From the NCBI GenBank assembly GCA_022824615.1, contig JAJDZM010000205.1, positions 1 through 41,494 of the forward strand: a DNA stretch of 41,494 nucleotides, written 5' to 3'. Under the pieces are notes generated by a model. It was not told where the DNA came from. It saw nothing but the letters and a program-made list of their open reading frames with translations, and made no database searches. Made by a program: the position numbers and the translations under genes. Source of the stretch: Candidatus Binatia bacterium (GTDB lineage: Bacteria; Desulfobacterota; Binatia; Bin18). Shown piece after piece: positions 38,028 to 41,494 of the stretch (the first letter of the stretch is position 1; each line of letters opens with the position of its first letter).

Positions 38028-39338
38028 TCACGGCATGATGCGCAAGCCGATATACACCAGAGTGAAGGCCGTCAGGAAGACGATGCCGGTCCAACTCAGC
38101 AGCCGCAGCCAGTGCGGAGGATGCGCGGCTTGTGGCACGTGGGGGCTGAGGACGAGCCGATGATTGGCCAGGGCAATAATCGGCGCCACCAGAAACGAGA
38201 TAATCGTGGCCAGGTCAATCAATGTGGTAAAGCTGGTGAGAAACAGCGCAATAATCAGATAGCCGCCAACCGCGCCAATGAGGAGCCAGGCGTTGTACAC
38301 CGTGCGGCTGCCCTGTCCGCCCTGGCGACGGGAAAACAATAAAGCCCAGGTGCGGTCCATGGCCCTGGCATAGCCGTCAAAGATGACCAGGGCGGTACCG
38401 AACATCACGGAGAAGGCCGAAGAGGCGATAATGAGATAGCTCCAGTCTCCGAGCGTTGCGGTGTAGAGCCGGATTACCTCATGCGTGAACTGCGTCCCGC
38501 TCTGATTTGAGAAGGACTGACCGGAACCGTACATGATGAAGGCCCCCAGCGTCATAAAACAGACGGCCAGAAACGCGGTCATCACATACGAGACATTAAA
38601 ATCAAGCAGCGTCTCCCGCAGGGTCGGCCGGTAGCCGGTCTGCTGAAAACGCTCAAGCGTCCAGAGGCTGTTGAGGGCTGATAAATCCAAGGGGGCCGGC
38701 ATCCAGCCCATAAGGGCAATCAGAAAGGCAAAACCTGAGGCGGTCCAGACTTCGGACGAGTAGAAGGGCACCGGCACAGTCGGGCCGCGAAAGAGAGTCA
38801 GGATAAAAGCGGTCAGGGTGGAGAGAAACAGTACCGTACAAATGACTTTGATGAGGCTGTCCAGGGTGCTGTATCTCCCGACCAGCAGAATGCTGACGCA
38901 GCCGACGATCAGGAACAGGGCGGTGTGGATGACGGGCAGGTCGAGGGCGAGCAGATTGTTCAGCAGTCCGGCGGTGGTAAAGCAGATAGCCGCGATAATA
39001 ATGGACATCGGGCTGACCGTAATAAACAGGTAGAGGTATAAGGCCCAGTTCCCAAACCGTTTATAGCCATCGATCAGGCTTTCTCCGGTCGCGTTCGCAT
39101 ACCGCGAGCCATACTCAAAGGACGGATACTTTAAGAGGTTGGCGATAATGATCGCCCACAGGAGCGCGTAGCCATAGCTGGCCCCCGCGCGGGTAGACTG
39201 CACCAAATGTGAGACGCCGATAGCGGTGCTGGCAAAGAGCAGACCCGGTCCCAGGGTTTTGAGCAGGCGGGAGAGCTGGCTGTCTTCTTCGTTCGCGGTA
39301 GAGGTTTCTAGAGCGGGAATCGCTTGTGTGTTTTCCAT
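38028..39338 (-). CDS. Nramp-related transporter lacking canonical metal-binding motifs
   Basis: A ~436-aa inner-membrane protein of about 11 helices that aligns with Nramp/MntH (LGPGLLFASTAIG..., then RAGASYGYALLWAIIIANLLKYPSFEYGSRYANATGESL). The TM1 motif DPGN is replaced by GVSH (AIGVSHLVQST), and the TM6 motif MPHN by MPAP (GWMPAPLDLSALNSLW), so the Asp and Asn metal ligands and the His are gone while Met-Pro stays. It is therefore unlikely to be an ordinary Mn2+/Fe2+ importer. A Mg2+-type or non-metal substrate is possible, as known for other Nramp-related proteins. The frame extends to 39389 with a Cys-rich MFLCCNHRSSDC stretch; I chose the ATG at 39338. BCCT follows after 18 bp. Confidence 0.75.
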   Translation of the reverse strand: MENTQAIPALETSTANEEDSQLSRLLKTLGPGLLFASTAIGVSHLVQSTRAGASYGYALLWAIIIANLLKYPSFEYGSRYANATGESLIDGYKRFGNWALYLYLFITVSPMSIIIAAICFTTAGLLNNLLALDLPVIHTALFLIVGCVSILLVGRYSTLDSLIKVICTVLFLSTLTAFILTLFRGPTVPVPFYSSEVWTASGFAFLIALMGWMPAPLDLSALNSLWTLERFQQTGYRPTLRETLLDFNVSYVMTAFLAVCFMTLGAFIMYGSGQSFSNQSGTQFTHEVIRLYTATLGDWSYLIIASSAFSVMFGTALVIFDGYARAMDRTWALLFSRRQGGQGSRTVYNAWLLIGAVGGYLIIALFLTSFTTLIDLATIISFLVAPIIALANHRLVLSPHVPQAAHPPHWLRLLSWTGIVFLTAFTLVYIGLRIMP

Positions 39339-39502
39339 ACAAAGCCTGATATGACAGTCTGATGATCGATGGTTGCAGCAGAGAAACATGACTCTTTCTT
39401 TGCTGTCAAGCAGAAGCGGACCCGAGGGTGGACCGCTCTGCTCTTGAGAGGAGCGCTTCCTATGGAAGATGGAGCTTCCTTTTATACGAAAGGGACGAAA
39501 CT

Positions 39503-39751
39503 ATGACGCGAGATGAACTCTTAATGCGCATCTCAATTGATCCCAATGTCTGCTTTGGGAAACCTTGCATTCGTGGCCATCGGATTTGGGTCTCTCTCAT
39601 TCTTGACCTCCTGGCCAGTGGAATGACGATCCCGGAAGTGCTGCAAGAATATCCGGGTTTAGAAGACGCCGATATTCTTGCGTGTATTGCTTATGGTGCA
39701 GAGATGGCGCGTGAACGATATGTGGAAATCACTTTGGAGAATGAAGGGTGA
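39503..39751 (+). CDS. DUF433 antitoxin-like protein
   Basis: An 82-aa helix-turn-helix-like protein of the DUF433 family, usually the first gene of a VapBC-like pair. It has the signature ISIDPNVCFGKPCIRGHRIWVSLILDLLASGMTIPEVLQEYPGLEDADI. The frame opens at 39428, but the ATG at 39503 has AAGGGA upstream and gives the family length. It overlaps the next gene by 4 bp (GTGA), the usual antitoxin-then-toxin layout. Likely role: antitoxin and autorepressor. Confidence 0.85.
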   Translation: MTRDELLMRISIDPNVCFGKPCIRGHRIWVSLILDLLASGMTIPEVLQEYPGLEDADILACIAYGAEMARERYVEITLENEG

Positions 39752-40113
39752 GGATCAAACTCGACGAGAATCTTGGCTCTCGTGGCGCCGCGCTGTTACG
39801 ACAGGCAGGTCATGATGTTGCCACTATTGTAGAAGAAGCTCTGTGTGCTGCCTCCGATAAAACATTGATCGAAATATGCAAATCTGAGCAGCGATGCCTT
39901 GTCACACTTGATCTTGATTTCAGTAAGCCATTGCTGTTTCGCCCAAGCGAGTACGCCGGGGTTGCGGTACTCCGTCTGCCTCCAAAACCTACCGCGAATG
40001 ATCTCGTTGATGCGCTCTGGACGTTTATTGGTGGACTCGACCGAGCGGATATCACAGGCCGGCTCTGGATCGTTCAACGAAAACGCATTCGTGAATATCA
40101 GCCCGATAATTGA
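39748..40113 (+). CDS. DUF5615 PIN-like toxin-type protein
   Basis: A 121-aa PIN-like protein of the DUF5615 family. It opens with IKLDENLGSRGAALLRQAGHDVATI, holding the first acidic pair (D-E), and has the second acidic cluster TLDLDFSKP near residue 54-60. These are the expected metal ligands of a PIN-type RNase. Start is GTG overlapping the DUF433 stop. With its partner it forms a probable type II toxin-antitoxin pair. RNase activity is inferred from the fold and has not been shown for most of this family. Confidence 0.8.
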   Translation: MRIKLDENLGSRGAALLRQAGHDVATIVEEALCAASDKTLIEICKSEQRCLVTLDLDFSKPLLFRPSEYAGVAVLRLPPKPTANDLVDALWTFIGGLDRADITGRLWIVQRKRIREYQPDN

Positions 40114-40174
40114 GATTCGCTATTCTCCAGAAGAACTTTGTCCAACTGTGTGTATGTCCAAAGGGGAGGGGACC

Positions 40175-41290
40175 ATGGAAACACAGAGCAGTCAACACAC
40201 CGCTGGAATGCGACAAGCTGAGCAACGGCTCCTGGACTTCCTGCGGACAATCGAAGCCCATCTCGAAGGGCTCCACATGCACCGGCTGGCCGAACAGAAT
40301 GCCCAGTTGAAAGACAGACTCGGAGAGACGGTCGAGGCACTCCAGGCGGACTTGGCGCTCTTTTCTCCACCGGAGCCGCTCCAAGAGTTCCACACCACGT
40401 TCAGCAGGGCGGTTCAGCACTGCGCTGACGCCTACGCATTTCTGTTGCTTTTCACCGGCCAAGAATTTGCCATGGATTTCCTGAAGGGGCGGTATGAGTT
40501 CTGCCGCGGGAAGTATCTATTGTACGAACTGCGTGCCAAGCTGCCCATCCTCAAACAATACTGGGTTTTCCCGGATGCCCTGGCCTCTCTCCCGACCTTG
40601 GAAATACAGGCGCCGGACCTGGATGTCCCGGTCGGCATCATCCGCAAAGAACGGGAGGATCAACGCTCAGCCTATTCTTTATACGTGCCCGAGAATTACA
40701 CTCCGTACACCGAATGGCCGCTCATAGTCTGTCTCCACAGCGGCTACAGCCGGGAAGACGACTATATGTTGACATGGCTGCGGGCGGCAAAGAGCAAGGG
40801 CTATATGCTGCTCGCCCCGAAGTCAGTACGGGAAACCTGGTCGGCGATTCGCTTGCCCGGAACCCCGCCGAATCCCGTTCTGGACCGCCGCTCCATCCGC
40901 GCTATGCTGGAGGAGGTGTGGGATACCTATACGGTGGACCGCGAGCGGGTGTATCTCACCGGGTTTTCTGACGGTGGAATTTTTACCTATGTCCTCGGAC
41001 TGGCGTATGCGGATATTTTTGCCGGCATCGCCCCGGTGGCCGGGCGGATTCATCCTGCGATTACCCATCTCCTGAAGCGCGGTCAGGGCAAAGACCTGCC
41101 CATCTTTATCGTGCATGGCGAACAGGACCCGATCTTTAACGTTGCTGTCACCCGACAGACGCACGATGGGCTGACAAAGCTGGGCTATAACGTGACCTAT
41201 ACGGAGCTGCCGGACTGGGGCCACGCCTATCCGTATTCGATCAACGAGACGCTGGTGATGCCGTGGTTTGAGGGCCTGGGGGAAAGGTAG
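40175..41290 (+). CDS. Alpha/beta hydrolase with a helical N-terminal region (esterase/phospholipase type)
   Basis: A 371-aa protein. Residues 1 to ~140 are mostly helical, with a Gln/Leu-rich amphipathic start (MRQAEQRLLDFLRTIEAHLEGLHMHRLAEQNAQL) and no recognised domain. The C-terminal ~210 residues are an alpha/beta hydrolase: PLIVCLHSGYSRED (oxyanion segment), nucleophile Ser in TGFSDGG, Asp in HGEQDPIFN, and His in DWGHAYP. This is the layout of PHB-depolymerase-like or carboxylesterase-like enzymes. No signal peptide is seen, so it is probably cytosolic. I chose the ATG at 40175 with AGGGGAGGGG upstream; the frame could run back to 39899 but overlaps the DUF5615 gene. The stop lies inside a 70-bp tandem duplication. 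Confidence 0.8.
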   Translation: METQSSQHTAGMRQAEQRLLDFLRTIEAHLEGLHMHRLAEQNAQLKDRLGETVEALQADLALFSPPEPLQEFHTTFSRAVQHCADAYAFLLLFTGQEFAMDFLKGRYEFCRGKYLLYELRAKLPILKQYWVFPDALASLPTLEIQAPDLDVPVGIIRKEREDQRSAYSLYVPENYTPYTEWPLIVCLHSGYSREDDYMLTWLRAAKSKGYMLLAPKSVRETWSAIRLPGTPPNPVLDRRSIRAMLEEVWDTYTVDRERVYLTGFSDGGIFTYVLGLAYADIFAGIAPVAGRIHPAITHLLKRGQGKDLPIFIVHGEQDPIFNVAVTRQTHDGLTKLGYNVTYTELPDWGHAYPYSINETLVMPWFEGLGER

Positions 41291-41410
41291 CTACTTGGTT
41301 CGGCGTAGGGCATCAATGGCGCAATAGAGCAGCGTGCCAAAGGGCCTGGGGGAAAGGTAGCTACTTGGTTCGGCGTAGGGCATCAATGGCGCAATAGAGC
41401 AGCGTGCCAA
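41271..41410. repeat. Perfect 70-bp tandem duplication
   Basis: 41271-41340 and 41341-41410 are identical. Each copy contains the last codons and stop of the hydrolase and the end of the opposite-strand gene. It is either a very recent duplication or an assembly artefact. Confidence 0.95.
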
Positions 41411-41494
41411 TGAACGCTAGGCTCAGGACGCATAACCAGAAGAGCACGGTAGCCGCCAGGCAGATGGCACTGAAGAAGGTGTGGGCGCACCGGT
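41361..41494 (-). CDS. C-terminal end of a membrane protein, cut by the window edge
   Basis: A minus-strand frame open at the window end gives a ~43-residue C-terminus (FFSAICLAATVLFWLCVLSL, then AFIGTLLYCAIDALRRTK and stop). It contains at least one strongly hydrophobic segment and a positively charged tail. It is convergent with the hydrolase. The last 16 codons are repeated in the duplicated 70-bp unit beyond its stop. Too little is visible to name the family. Confidence 0.5.
   Translation of the reverse strand, partial: RCAHTFFSAICLAATVLFWLCVLSLAFIGTLLYCAIDALRRTK

Noticed and set aside
39899..40174. Upstream extension of the hydrolase reading frame
   Set aside because: It overlaps the DUF5615 gene by over 200 bp; the ATG at 40175 has a strong ribosome site.

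Overview
The window reads as chromosome of a Gram-negative bacterium. It has LPS export genes (lptA, lptB, lptC), KDO synthesis genes (kdsA, kdsB), the RpoN/RapZ/PtsN/HPr cluster, TonB-dependent receptors and a periplasmic AMIN-type amidase. Moderately high G+C, dispersed palindromic repeats and short-form AhcY fit a deltaproteobacterial-type lineage (Binatota, Tectomicrobia or a related environmental group). That placement is inference; no rRNA or tRNA gene was seen.

Layout. (1) 1-1.8 kb, plus strand: the 3' part of meaB and a zinc-dependent alcohol dehydrogenase. (2) 1.85-18.1 kb, minus strand: a long head-to-tail housekeeping array. In transcription order it is kdsB-pyrG-kdsA-lptC-lptA-lptB-rpoN-ptsN-rapZ-ptsH, then after a gap with its own promoter metK-ahcY-amiC-glnD-xerD. 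Many junctions are 4-bp stop/start overlaps. The array links CTP and KDO supply with LPS export, nitrogen regulation (RpoN, PtsN, GlnD) and the S-adenosylmethionine cycle (MetK, AhcY). (3) 18.1-23.1 kb: a short MutY-like glycosylase on the minus strand, then on the plus strand an 89-aa unknown and two tandem ArnT/PMT-like membrane glycosyltransferases. (4) 23.4-30.3 kb: a PA0069-type radical SAM protein, a membrane pyrophosphatase with a clear terminator, a small unknown, a two-subunit CoA-transferase-like pair, a CBS-pair protein and a zinc-ribbon protein. (5) 30.3-39.4 kb, minus strand: an Nramp-related transporter, a BCCT transporter and two tandem TonB-dependent receptors. (6) 39.5-41.5 kb: a DUF433/DUF5615 toxin-antitoxin-like pair, an alpha/beta hydrolase, and the end of a membrane protein gene, separated by a perfect 70-bp tandem duplication.

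Most notable oddities: an 18-residue tandem duplication in MetK; an Nramp-like protein lacking the DPGN and MPHN metal motifs, with a diverged copy of its last ~20 codons in frame just after the BCCT stop; a dispersed palindromic repeat inserted in frame in one of the two paralogous glycosyltransferases; a CoA-transferase beta subunit with no Glu at the usual catalytic position; and an RpoN cluster that keeps HPr but has no hpf, hprK or IIA-Man gene. No CRISPR array, phage, transposase or recognisable defence island was found. Coordinates are direct reads. Functions rest on motif recognition, without database searches.
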